Shown: positions 45,311 to 53,881 of the stretch, one piece after another | Layout: the number at the start of each line of letters is the position of its first letter | How positions within the stretch are numbered: the first letter of the stretch is position 1 | Source of the DNA: Lantana camara | Taxonomy: Eukaryota > Streptophyta > Magnoliopsida > Lamiales > Verbenaceae | Assembly: GCA_037501455.1 (NCBI GenBank) | Contig: CM074858.1 | Coordinates: 97,994,001-98,058,000, forward strand | DNA: 64,000 bases | Reading direction: 5' to 3' | The notes under the pieces: generated by a model | Databases searched by the model: none | Seen by the model: the letters and a program-made list of their open reading frames with translations, nothing else | Told to the model about the DNA's origin: nothing | Made by a program: the position numbers and the translations under genes

Positions 45311-46235
45311 GCTAACACTTTTCCTCTCGTTTACGCAGCAAGTTCTCCCCCGGCTCCAGAATGTGCAAATGCGAGCCTCCACCTACGCCGAGCGCAAAGC
45401 CAAATACAAGAAGGTGGCCCGCTCGAATGATCCGACCCATATCCAAGGGGAGCTGGATGCTGAGATAGCTAAGTACGAAACCCTCAAGGGTTTGTACAAC
45501 AAAAATGAAGAGGAGCTGTCAAAGCTGAAGGAGGACTTTGTGGCTGTGGACGGCGCTCGGATCCGTTTGGGCAACGAGCTGGCCCAAGCTAACGAGCGGG
45601 TCAAGAAGGCTGAGGCAGAGAGGGAGAGCTTGAGAGCAAGGGCTCTGGAGGCCGAGCGCAAGTTTAATGATACTGTTAGCGAGTGGCCTCGGAGCTTGGA
45701 GCGTGCGACCAAGGAGGCGTTGATCAAGTTCTGTCATTCCAAAGCTTTCAACTTCGCGGCCTCGTTACACTGCTTGGACGAGGCTCAAAATGCTTTCAAC
45801 CTGGCAGTGGATCAGGGCATCCACAAAGGACTGACAGATCCAGCAATGAAGGGTGCTGAGGGTACGGGGCTCATGTTTAATGAGCGCTGTGAGGAGGCAG
45901 ATGAGGATCCAAACGACCCCGCAGACAGCATAGCGGAAATGGAGTACGACTTCCTGGTGAAACTGATCCAGGATGAGTACACCGATGCCCACAGGGAAGG
46001 GGGTGTGGGTCCATCTGATGCTCATGAAGACGAGCCCCAAGCGCCGATCATAGAGGATGCCCCAGTTCAAGTCGCTGAAAACGCCAACGCTCCAGATGCC
46101 AATGCGCCTGCCCCAGATGCCAATGTCCCCAACGATCTGCAAGCCCATCCGCAAGAGCCTGAGGGTCCAGTTCATGGCCCAATTCAAGGCCCTGTTCTGG
46201 TGATTGTTGATGAGGACATCGCCCCAGCTGCTTAA
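43308..46235 (+). CDS. Antisense accessory protein of Tat-1, three exons (43308-44460, 44584-45230, 45339-46235), 898 residues
   Basis: The start ATG (43308) has CCATGGCC context. Exon joins keep frame: 44460/44584 makes a Gly codon and 45230/45339 falls between codons; both introns are GT-AG. Residues about 190-330 (GGLRFPI, HLLNDLGLCPSQIVPNGLAL, SSPEAGFYYVQAK) resemble the plant 'putative gypsy type transposon' domain (Transposase_28, PF04195). A nuclear-localisation-like RKRKR lies near residue 499. A coiled coil (about 630-720) has ELDAEIAKYETLK and LKEDFVAVDGARIR heptads. The tail is acidic and Pro/Ala-rich with NAPDANAPAPDANVP repeats. Role unknown; antisense ORFs of this type are known in Tat elements. 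Residues 85-122 are a 19-residue tandem duplication. The homologous frame in Tat-2 supports real coding. Confidence 0.85.
43560..43673 (+). repeat. 57-bp in-frame tandem duplication in exon 1
   Basis: Two adjacent copies (43560-43616 and 43617-43673) encode VANPLPVAEAVTGPSERAR twice. They differ at 3 of 57 bases, all leaving the residues unchanged. The Tat-2 homologue lacks the duplication. Confidence 0.92.
44461..44583 (+). other. Intron 1 of the antisense gene (123 bp)
   Basis: Donor GTTAGA follows GAGACG, and acceptor TTTCTGCAG precedes GAGCCGC. The first base of the intron frame would give an in-frame TAG, so splicing is needed to join exons 1 and 2. A T-rich tract precedes the acceptor, and TACTAAC (44501-44507) is a candidate branch site. 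Confidence 0.82.
45231..45338 (+). other. Intron 2 of the antisense gene (108 bp)
   Basis: Donor TCC|GTAAGT is a strong match. Acceptor TTTACGCAG precedes CAAGTTC. The interior has a (TA)n run and about 20 T. The length is a multiple of three without a stop, so unspliced RNA would still translate with a hydrophobic insert. The composition and splice signals argue for an intron. Confidence 0.85.
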
Positions 46236-46348
46236 AATCCTTCCTTTATCAATTTTCCTGTATTTCTCAATTTTTCTGCTATTTCTTGTAAAAGAATTTC
46301 ATGGGCCTTTGAGCCCCTTTTGTCTTGTAATATGCTTCCTTTTTAATG

Positions 46349-46354
46349 AATAAA
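46349..46354 (+). terminator. Polyadenylation signal of the antisense gene
   Basis: AATAAA lies 114 bp after the TAA stop, within a T-rich 3' region (TTTTTAATGAATAAAATG) and followed by TTTGTTGTT-type sequence. A typical plant near-upstream element. Confidence 0.65.
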
Positions 46355-46448
46355 ATGTCTCTTTTTTGATGACTTTGTTGTTCTTCTTGTCCATTTATAA
46401 TAAGACTGTGTAGTATACTCCTGTGAATGCTTTATTCCTTTGATGCAA

Positions 46449-46965
46449 TGAAAATTTGCCTAAGTCTTGAGCGATCGTGGGGGTCTTATTGTGAGATTGC
46501 CCCCCACTCAAGACTTGCACAAATTTTGTTTTTGCTCTTGAAATTGAAAAGTTGTCTAAGTCTTGAGCGCTCGTGAGGGTCTTACTGTGAGATTGCCCCT
46601 ACGCTCAAGACTTGTATAAATTTTTCCTTTTGAAAATTTGTCTAAGTCTTGAGCGCTCGTGAGGGTCTTACTGTGAGATTGCCCCTACGCTCAAGACTTG
46701 TATAAATTTTTCCTTTTGAAAATTTGTCTAAGTCTTGAGCGCTCGTGAGGGTCTTACTGTGAGATTGCCCCTACGCTCAAGACTTGTATAAATTTTTCCT
46801 TTTGAAAATTTGTCTAAGTCTTGAGCGCTCGTGAGGGTCTTACTGTGAGATTGCCCCTACGCTCAAGACTTGTATAAATTTTTCCTTTTGAAAATTTGTC
46901 TAAGTCTTGAGCGATCGTGAGGGTTTTACTGTGAGATTGCCCCTACGCTCAAGACTTGTATAATT
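46449..46965. repeat. Six tandem 86-bp units, each a potential hairpin
   Basis: TCTTGAGCG starts at 46465, 46561, 46647, 46733, 46819 and 46905 (first spacing 96 bp, then exactly 86). Each unit has inverted arms AAGTCTTGAGCG and CGCTCAAGACTT (12 bp, perfect in the four central units) around a loop of about 32 bases containing GTGAGATTGCCCC. The array lies between the converging 3' ends of the antisense gene and pol. No coding content. Very high similarity between units indicates recent amplification. Confidence 0.93.
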
Positions 46966-47029
46966 CCTTTTTGATTCTGAGACCATCGTTCGAGCGCCTT
47001 GGCTCCTGTCGTTTTCTTGGTTCTGCAGA

Positions 47030-47310
47030 AAATCCCATTTCCGAGCGCAAGGTGTTTTAAGAAACGACCAAGGCCCACTAGGACTTTTTCTGTGGTAGAT
47101 CCCGTTTTCGAGCGCAAGGCGTTTTAAGAAACAACCAAGGCCTACTAGGATGCGTTCTTGTAGGAGATCCCGTTTTCGAGCGCAAGGCGTTGTAAGAAAC
47201 AGCCAAGGCCTACTAGGATGCGTTCTTGTAGGAGATCCCGTTTTCGAGCGCAAGGCGTTGTAAGAAACAGCCAAGGCCTACTAGGATGCGTTCTTGTAGG
47301 AGATCCCGTT
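47030..47310. repeat. Four tandem 67/68-bp units
   Basis: CGAGCGCAAGG occurs at 47042, 47109, 47177 and 47245 within units containing GATCCCGTTTTC and GCCAAGGCCTACTAGG. Like the hairpin array it lies in the spacer downstream of both convergent genes. Minus-strand frames across it (such as 46900-47274) are repeat artefacts. Confidence 0.92.
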
Positions 47311-47598
47311 TCAACTTGCCTAATTGGTTGTGAGCGTAACCAGTCTATCCTTATGAGGGCGTCCCCCCATGCGGAGTAGAGTGCTGGCCAGCGTAACCCA
47401 TAAGAGATAACAGCATCCATATTGGAATGGGTTGCCAACCACGCTCGAGAAGACGAGGGACGTGGGACTTATCCATTCAAGCAACCAAAGAAACCGGAAT
47501 ATTACAGAAATTAAAAAGATTATGTTACCTTTCACTTTGATTTGAAGTACATAGAACCCGTCAAAGTGGGTTGTTACATCAGAGTTTGCAAAGAGCTT

Positions 47599-50500
47599 TT
47601 AAACATAAAACCGCCGGAGGTTACATGCGTTCCAAGGGCGAGGCAAGCGCTCGCCTTGAAGTGTCTCCAGGGTGTAAGTGTTGTTAGCTCTGAGTTGTAT
47701 GACCTTGAATGGGCCTTCCCAATTGGGGTCCAACTTGCCCACGTGTTTGGATACTTCCACTTTCTTCAAAACCAAGTCTCCCAGCTGGAAAGTTCTTTCC
47801 TTCACCCGCTTGTTGTACTGTTGGGCTACAGAGGCTTTATAGTGGTGGATCTTAGCCCACGCTCGGTCTCTCCTTTCATCCAGCAAGTCCAACTCCAAGC
47901 TTCTGTTGCCATCGTTGAGCTGAGGTTCGAAATAGCCGACACGAGCGGATTCATTTACTATTTCCGCAGGTATCATTGCCTCTGATCCATAAACGAGCGC
48001 GTACGGGGTTTCTCCAGTGGCTGCTCGTGGGGTGGTGCGATAAGCCCAAAGCGCTCCTTGCAGCTCCTCAGCCCATTCACCTTTCTTGCTTTCAAGCATG
48101 GTTTTCAGATGTCGCAAAATGATCCTGTTGGTAACTTCTGCTTGTCCGTTAGATTGTGGATGTCCTACAGAGGTAAATCGCTGTTCTATCCCCAACTCAG
48201 AACACCACTCTCGTGTGTCAGCTGCTATGAACTGGGATCCATTGTCAGATATGAGCACCCTCGGTATTCCGTACCTGCAAATGATGTTCTTCCAAATAAA
48301 GTCCCTTACAACCTTGAAAGTGATTTTTGCAACGGCTTCAGCCTCGGCCCACTTGGTGAAGTAATCGACGGCTAAAATGACAAACTTCCTTTGTCCCGCA
48401 GCCATGGGCATGGGGCCCACAATGTCTATTCCCCACTGGTCAAACGGCCAAGAGACATCTATTGGGATCATTTGTGCGGCTGGCAATTGAGGGAGATTTG
48501 AATGAAATTGGCATTTGGGGCACTTCCTTGAAAATTCAATGGCATCCTGGAGAACCGTAGGCCAATAAAACCCACTTCTCAGAATCTTCTTCGCCAAGAT
48601 ACGCCCTCCGGAATGATTCCCGCAACTTCCATTGTGTATGAGCTCGAGCGTTTCCTTCGCTTGGGAGGGCCTTAGGCATCTCATTGGGGGTCCTTGAAAT
48701 GATTTTTTGAACAATCTCCCCTCGGGATCCAGAGCGAAACGAGGGGCCTTATTCCTGACTTTCCTGGCTTCCACCTTGTCAGTTGGAGTGATTCCATCCC
48801 TCAGGAAAATGATGATGTCGTCAAGCCAACAGGGCTCGTTTGGATCAATCATGGCGACCATCTCAGTGGCGACCCTTTCCTTGATCAAAGGTTCCTCAGT
48901 TCTGAGGAACGTAACAGAGCGCTCGGAAGTGCCTTCTAAAGCTGAAGCAAACTTGGACAGAGCGTCCGCACGCTCGTTTTCTCCTCGCGGCACTTGAAGT
49001 AGGTGAAACTCCTTGAACTTCCCAATGATTTCTCTGGCTTTCTTTAGGTACTGTACCATGGTGGTTTCTCGAGCCTCATATGCTCCTTCAATCTGGTTCG
49101 CTATTAACTGTGAATCCACGTAAGCAGTGATTCTGGAGGCTCCATTCTGAAAAGCTATGTTCAACCCTTGCACGAGGGCTTCATATTCCGCTTCATTATT
49201 AGTGACTTGGAAGTCCAGCTTGATCGCAAAGTCCAGTTCAATCCCATCGGGGCTTCTGAGGGCCACTCCTATTCCTCCCCCTTGAGAGGTTGAGGAACCA
49301 TCTGTGTGCAGTACCCATAACCCCTCATTCTCCGCGATGGTGGGCTCGAAACCAAAACGCTCAACCAACAAATCCGCCACAACTTGAGCCTGTATCGCGG
49401 TCCTGGGTTCGAAGCATAAGTCAAACTGACTCAATTCGATGGCCCACTTGATTAATCTGCCAGATACGTCCGGCTTGGATAACACTTGCTTCAAGGGTTG
49501 GTCGGTGAGAACTGTTATTGAGTGCGCTTGAAAGTAAGGCCTTAGCCTTCTTGAGGCGTTAATAAGAGCGAACGCAAATTTCTCAATCTCCAAATATTTC
49601 TTTTCAGCTCCTTGCAAGGTTTTGCTCAGGTAATATACGGGTAGGTGTTTCCGTTCCCGCACAGCGATCAGAACGGCGCTTGTGGCTTCTGGAGAAACGG
49701 AAAGATACATGAATAATCTCTCACCTTCGACGGGCTTAGTCAGCAGTGGTGCGCTCGATAAGTAAGCTTTCATATCCTGCAGCGCCTTTTCACATTCTTC
49801 GGTCCAAGCAAAGTTACGTGCGTTCCTCAAAATTTTGAAGAAGGGAAGGTTTCTGTCCGCCGAGCGCGAAATAAACCTGTTCAATGAGATGATTTTGCCT
49901 ACCAGGACCTGCACCTCCCGCAAATTTCGAGGGGAGGGGATCTCCAGGATGGCCTTGATCTTCTCCGGATTGGCCTCAATTCCTCTCTGACTGACCATAT
50001 ATCCCAAGAACTTTCCCCCTTGTACTCCAAAGGTGCATTTCGAGGGGTTCAACTTCATTCCATATTGTCGCAGGATAGAAAAGGCGCGCTTGAGATCTTC
50101 CAAGTGGGAGTCCTGGCGCTCGCTTTTCACAATCATATCGTCCACATAGACCTCCATGGACCTCCCAATTTCACTTTCAAACATCTTGTTGACGAGCCGC
50201 TGATATGTAGCTCCGGCGTTCTTAAGTCCAAAGGGCATGACTAAGAAGCAATACACCCCTAGATGGACAACGAACGAGGTTTTGGGGCGATCTTCTGGAG
50301 CCATAAAGATCTGGTAATATCCCTGGAAAGCATCCATCATGCTCATGAGCTCGCAGCCAGCGGCCGAATCCACCAATTGATCAATCCGGGGCAACGGGTA
50401 TGGATCTTTAGGGCAGGCCTTGTTGAGATCCGTGAAATCGTTGCACATGCGCCATTTATTTGCGCTCTTGGGCACCAAGACGACATTACACAACCATTCC

Positions 50501-53500
50501 GGGTACAAGATGGGCTCGATATACTGAGCCTCCAAGAGCTTATTGACTTCCTCTTCAATGACTTTCTTTCGAAAGCCATGTACATCCCGTTTTTTCTGCT
50601 TGATAGGCTTGAAAGATGGATCCACATTAAGTCTATGGACAATGACGCTCGGGTCAATTCCTGTGAGATCAGAGGCTTTCCACGCGAATACATCTTTGTT
50701 CTCCCTTAGAAAATCAATCATCATGATCTGAGAGGGCCCTGAGAGGTTTGAGCCGATCTGTGTAGTCTTATCTTTGTTTCCAGGTTCCAGCTCAATGGTA
50801 AGGAACTTTTCCGAGGGTTCGATCCTTACCTCAGGGCGAGGAAGTTCGAGCGCCCTCTTCTTTCCTGTCAAACGATCGCCAGATGCTGGTTCACTCTCTT
50901 TCGGCTCGTCTTCTCCTGAGGACGATTCACCAACGACCCCTGGGGGGACATTTTCGAGGGGATTCTCCCCGTTGTCTCCCCTCTTCTTCTTATTCTTCTT
51001 CTTGTTCAATTTCGCCCGTTTCCGTGCTGGGCTGTCCTCGTCTAGATTGGGGAAATCCACTGCCTTCTTGGTGGATCCGACTTGGAAGGTTTTCTCCGCT
51101 TTAGGCTTTCTGAGGGACAGCATGTAACATTCCCAAGCCTCTCGTACATTGCAGAGCACTTCTCCGATGCCCTCGGAAGTAGGAAACTTAATCTTCTGGT
51201 GGTATGTGGAGATGATGGCTTTGAAATCAACGAGGGCAGGGCGCCCAATTATGATGTTATATGGAATGTCTATCTCCACCACCGCGTACGTCACCAGGAG
51301 TGTTTTCCGTTGAGGGGCTCGGCCGAATGATGTAGCCAGGCGTATTTGTCCTCGTGGGACAACTTCTGAGCCTCCAAAGCCAATGAGGGCTGTTTTAAGA
51401 GGCTCGAGCGGGAGATCAACCTTCATTTTTAAGAATGTAGAGTAAGGCAAAACATTAACGGAGCTTCCACTATCTACCAATACTCTTTTTACAACATGGT
51501 TATGAACATCTAAGCTAACCACCATGGGGCAATCTGAAGTTACACCCTCCCCATGGGGCGTTACAATATGTTCTAGATCCCTATCATCAAAGCCTATTAC
51601 ATCATTTTCTCTTGATTTCGGAGCGCTTGATCTCTGGATAGCGTAGATAGGCTTGGGCATTGCTGGGCGTTGGTTGTAGCTCCGAACGTGCCTTCGTCGG
51701 GAGGCGTTTGAATCCCCTCCAGATGAACCTCCCGCAATCATATTTATGACTGCGAAGGGCTCGTTTTCTTGCTCAGGGGCTTTGCCTTTGTTGCCTCGGC
51801 GACCGCTGCTTTCAGGGGGTCCCCTGCCCCTTGGGCTCTTTGACCGGGAAGGACTCCTTCTTTTCCTTCCGGAGCGCTCGTTGCATTGTTCATCGTAGCG
51901 TTCGAGCACCCGGACAAATTCTTTCAGATGGCCCCCTGCAACGAGCCTTTGGATTTCAGCCTCCAACTGTCGGCACTCATCCGTGTCGTGCCCTCTTTGC
52001 TTGTGAAAGGCGCAGTATTTGTTCGAGCGCCTGAGTGAGTCCGTTTCTCTCATTTTGATGGGTCTTTTGAAGAGCTTTTTATCGGAGAGATTGTAGACTT
52101 CTGAATTTGGCCGGGTGAGCGGAATGCGCTCGAATCGACGAGGGGGAGGTGGCGACCTTTTGCGCTCTTGAGGGCGCTCTTTCTTTACTGCCACATCCCG
52201 CCCCCGCTCGTGATGAGGTCGCTCGTTCCTGGCCGGGCTGTGATGTCGGGGACCATTCGTCCCATACATATCTTCGAGCGCGAAAAATGGCTCGGCTATT
52301 TCTCTCAGGCCCATGAGGGTTCCAGGCCTTCTCTCCACGATGGCATCAGCAAATTTTTTGCTCACATACTGCTTGTGATCCACAGCCTGGAAGAGCACTG
52401 GGATCAAGAAATCCATCGAGGGCCTTTCCACCTGCCAGATCTCCTTATTGAAGCGGGCGAAGAACGAGCGCAGTGATTCGCTCTTGCCCTGCACCACGTT
52501 GTAAAGGGCTGTGGGTGCGGTGACTGGTGCCTTCAAAGAGTTGAAGTGGTTGAGGAAGGCATCGGCCAGTTCTTCATATGAGTGGATCGAGCGCGGTGGC
52601 AGGCGCTTATACCACTCTTGAGCCATCCCTACCAAGGAAGTGACAAACACTTTCGCCCAGTAATGGCTGGAATGCTCGTAAAGGTGCATGAGATGCACAA
52701 AATGATCCAGGTGCTCCGCTGGATCGGTTGTCCCGTCGTATCTGTTGATGGATGTGGGGACTTTGGCCATGCCGGCTTGGGCCATCAAAACTTCTTCGAC
52801 GAGGGGTGAACCTCTCGCCAGCGGGTGATATTCGTACGTGCCGAAGTTTTCCTCCGGCTCCTTGCGACGGGGGACCCTCGGTGGAGGATCCTTGGTGTGG
52901 GTGCTCCTGGCGTCAACCCGTTCATCCCGAGTATGGGAGATCTGAGTTGAGCGCCCTCGTGAGAGCTGTCCCACCATATCCTTGAGGCCCTGCAGCTGGT
53001 CTTGCACAGCCGCGAGGACATCAGGATTTACTTCCACTTGCTTGTCCTTGTGGGCTCGTGAGCCCCTCCTGGAGACATGAGAGTCTCCTTCGTTTTTGTT
53101 CACTCGCTCCGTGGGCTCCTTGTTCCTGCCCACGGAGGCACGCTCGTTGCCCTCTTGCTGGGGCACTTCTCTGGCTGGTGGTGGTGGTGGTTGTGCCCTC
53201 AAGACAGCCTGAGCTTCTCTGAGGGGAAAGTTCTGTTGTCCGCCCAAAGGGGCGGCAATCTGAGTGGCCTGCCCAGAGGGGAAATACATGGAATGGAATC
53301 TTTCCCATGCCCCCTGAGCCGCCTGAACCTCACACTGGGCATAGAGAGCCCGTAGCTGTTGAGTGGTCAACGGAGGTAGCTCCACTCCTTCAATTTCCCT
53401 GGGGACCACCACTGGGAGTTGGAGCTGTCCGGCATGGTATGGCTGGACCGGCGGCGTCATCATAGCCGGAGTAAGAGTGTAGCCAGGCGGAGGCATCATG

Positions 53501-53790
53501 TAACCTTGTATTCCAAGATTCATCTGGGGATGGACCCAGGAATTCTGTGCAAGCGGCGGTGGAGCTGAGAAAGAAACTCCTCCCGCGGTGGTGGGAATGG
53601 GCATCACCGGCGGTGCAGGCGGCGGCGCAGAAGATTCAGCTGGCGGAGTTACTCCTGCGGCGGGAGGTGTTCCACCAGCGGCGACAGAAAGAGGTGGTGC
53701 TCCACCAGTAGCGGTGGAGGGAAGAACGATGTTTGCGTCTTGGGAGGTGTTTTCTCCTCCTCCCACAGCTCCAGATCTCGTTGCAACCAT
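47599..53790 (-). CDS. gag-pol: Tat-1 Gag-Pol polyprotein, intact, 2063 residues
   Basis: This single open frame starts at ATG 53790, about 70 bp after the primer-binding site. A Pro/Ala-rich N-terminus is followed by the Gag capsid (about 340-480, EWYKRLPPRSI), then a knuckle CAFHKQRGHDTDEC from residue 593 (C-x2-H variant usual in Tat). Protease has LVDSGSS (Asp 773). RT carries YVDD at 1215-1218. A gypsy RNase H (about 1310-1440) is followed by a second RNase H (HTDGSS, Asp 1497; NNEAEYEAL; VDSQL). Integrase has CPKC (1757-1760) and the triad Asp 1789, Asp 1849, Glu 1885 with the D-D-35-E spacing. The C-terminus has WEGPFKV. All catalytic residues are present, so the copy may be active. 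Its 3' end faces the antisense gene. Confidence 0.96.
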   Translation of the reverse strand: MVATRSGAVGGGENTSQDANIVLPSTATGGAPPLSVAAGGTPPAAGVTPPAESSAPPPAPPVMPIPTTAGGVSFSAPPPLAQNSWVHPQMNLGIQGYMMPPPGYTLTPAMMTPPVQPYHAGQLQLPVVVPREIEGVELPPLTTQQLRALYAQCEVQAAQGAWERFHSMYFPSGQATQIAAPLGGQQNFPLREAQAVLRAQPPPPPAREVPQQEGNERASVGRNKEPTERVNKNEGDSHVSRRGSRAHKDKQVEVNPDVLAAVQDQLQGLKDMVGQLSRGRSTQISHTRDERVDARSTHTKDPPPRVPRRKEPEENFGTYEYHPLARGSPLVEEVLMAQAGMAKVPTSINRYDGTTDPAEHLDHFVHLMHLYEHSSHYWAKVFVTSLVGMAQEWYKRLPPRSIHSYEELADAFLNHFNSLKAPVTAPTALYNVVQGKSESLRSFFARFNKEIWQVERPSMDFLIPVLFQAVDHKQYVSKKFADAIVERRPGTLMGLREIAEPFFALEDMYGTNGPRHHSPARNERPHHERGRDVAVKKERPQERKRSPPPPRRFERIPLTRPNSEVYNLSDKKLFKRPIKMRETDSLRRSNKYCAFHKQRGHDTDECRQLEAEIQRLVAGGHLKEFVRVLERYDEQCNERSGRKRRSPSRSKSPRGRGPPESSGRRGNKGKAPEQENEPFAVINMIAGGSSGGDSNASRRRHVRSYNQRPAMPKPIYAIQRSSAPKSRENDVIGFDDRDLEHIVTPHGEGVTSDCPMVVSLDVHNHVVKRVLVDSGSSVNVLPYSTFLKMKVDLPLEPLKTALIGFGGSEVVPRGQIRLATSFGRAPQRKTLLVTYAVVEIDIPYNIIIGRPALVDFKAIISTYHQKIKFPTSEGIGEVLCNVREAWECYMLSLRKPKAEKTFQVGSTKKAVDFPNLDEDSPARKRAKLNKKKNKKKRGDNGENPLENVPPGVVGESSSGEDEPKESEPASGDRLTGKKRALELPRPEVRIEPSEKFLTIELEPGNKDKTTQIGSNLSGPSQIMMIDFLRENKDVFAWKASDLTGIDPSVIVHRLNVDPSFKPIKQKKRDVHGFRKKVIEEEVNKLLEAQYIEPILYPEWLCNVVLVPKSANKWRMCNDFTDLNKACPKDPYPLPRIDQLVDSAAGCELMSMMDAFQGYYQIFMAPEDRPKTSFVVHLGVYCFLVMPFGLKNAGATYQRLVNKMFESEIGRSMEVYVDDMIVKSERQDSHLEDLKRAFSILRQYGMKLNPSKCTFGVQGGKFLGYMVSQRGIEANPEKIKAILEIPSPRNLREVQVLVGKIISLNRFISRSADRNLPFFKILRNARNFAWTEECEKALQDMKAYLSSAPLLTKPVEGERLFMYLSVSPEATSAVLIAVRERKHLPVYYLSKTLQGAEKKYLEIEKFAFALINASRRLRPYFQAHSITVLTDQPLKQVLSKPDVSGRLIKWAIELSQFDLCFEPRTAIQAQVVADLLVERFGFEPTIAENEGLWVLHTDGSSTSQGGGIGVALRSPDGIELDFAIKLDFQVTNNEAEYEALVQGLNIAFQNGASRITAYVDSQLIANQIEGAYEARETTMVQYLKKAREIIGKFKEFHLLQVPRGENERADALSKFASALEGTSERSVTFLRTEEPLIKERVATEMVAMIDPNEPCWLDDIIIFLRDGITPTDKVEARKVRNKAPRFALDPEGRLFKKSFQGPPMRCLRPSQAKETLELIHNGSCGNHSGGRILAKKILRSGFYWPTVLQDAIEFSRKCPKCQFHSNLPQLPAAQMIPIDVSWPFDQWGIDIVGPMPMAAGQRKFVILAVDYFTKWAEAEAVAKITFKVVRDFIWKNIICRYGIPRVLISDNGSQFIAADTREWCSELGIEQRFTSVGHPQSNGQAEVTNRIILRHLKTMLESKKGEWAEELQGALWAYRTTPRAATGETPYALVYGSEAMIPAEIVNESARVGYFEPQLNDGNRSLELDLLDERRDRAWAKIHHYKASVAQQYNKRVKERTFQLGDLVLKKVEVSKHVGKLDPNWEGPFKVIQLRANNTYTLETLQGERLPRPWNACNLRRFYV

Positions 53791-53860
53791 GGCTGTTGAA
53801 AGTGAAGTTGTGCTTGTTTCTCTACCAACAAAAAGAAAGGAAGAATATGGAGGATTGGTT

Positions 53861-53880
53861 TCCCACAGACGGCGCCAAAA
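53861..53880 (-). promoter_or_regulatory. Tat-1 primer-binding site
   Basis: The minus strand reads TTTTGGCGCCGTCTGTGGGA directly after the 5' LTR. TGGCGCCGTCTGTGGGA is a common site in plant Tat-type elements. I do not assign the tRNA with certainty. Confidence 0.88.
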
Positions 53881-53881
53881 A

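Noticed and set aside
46449..46965. Regular repeats with hairpins that superficially resemble a CRISPR array
   Set aside because: The whole 86-bp unit is repeated without unique spacers, it lies in a plant retrotransposon, and there are no cas genes.
46900..47438. Overlapping minus-strand frames of 63-124 codons after pol
   Set aside because: They repeat with the 67/68-bp units and vary in frame, so they are tandem-repeat artefacts.
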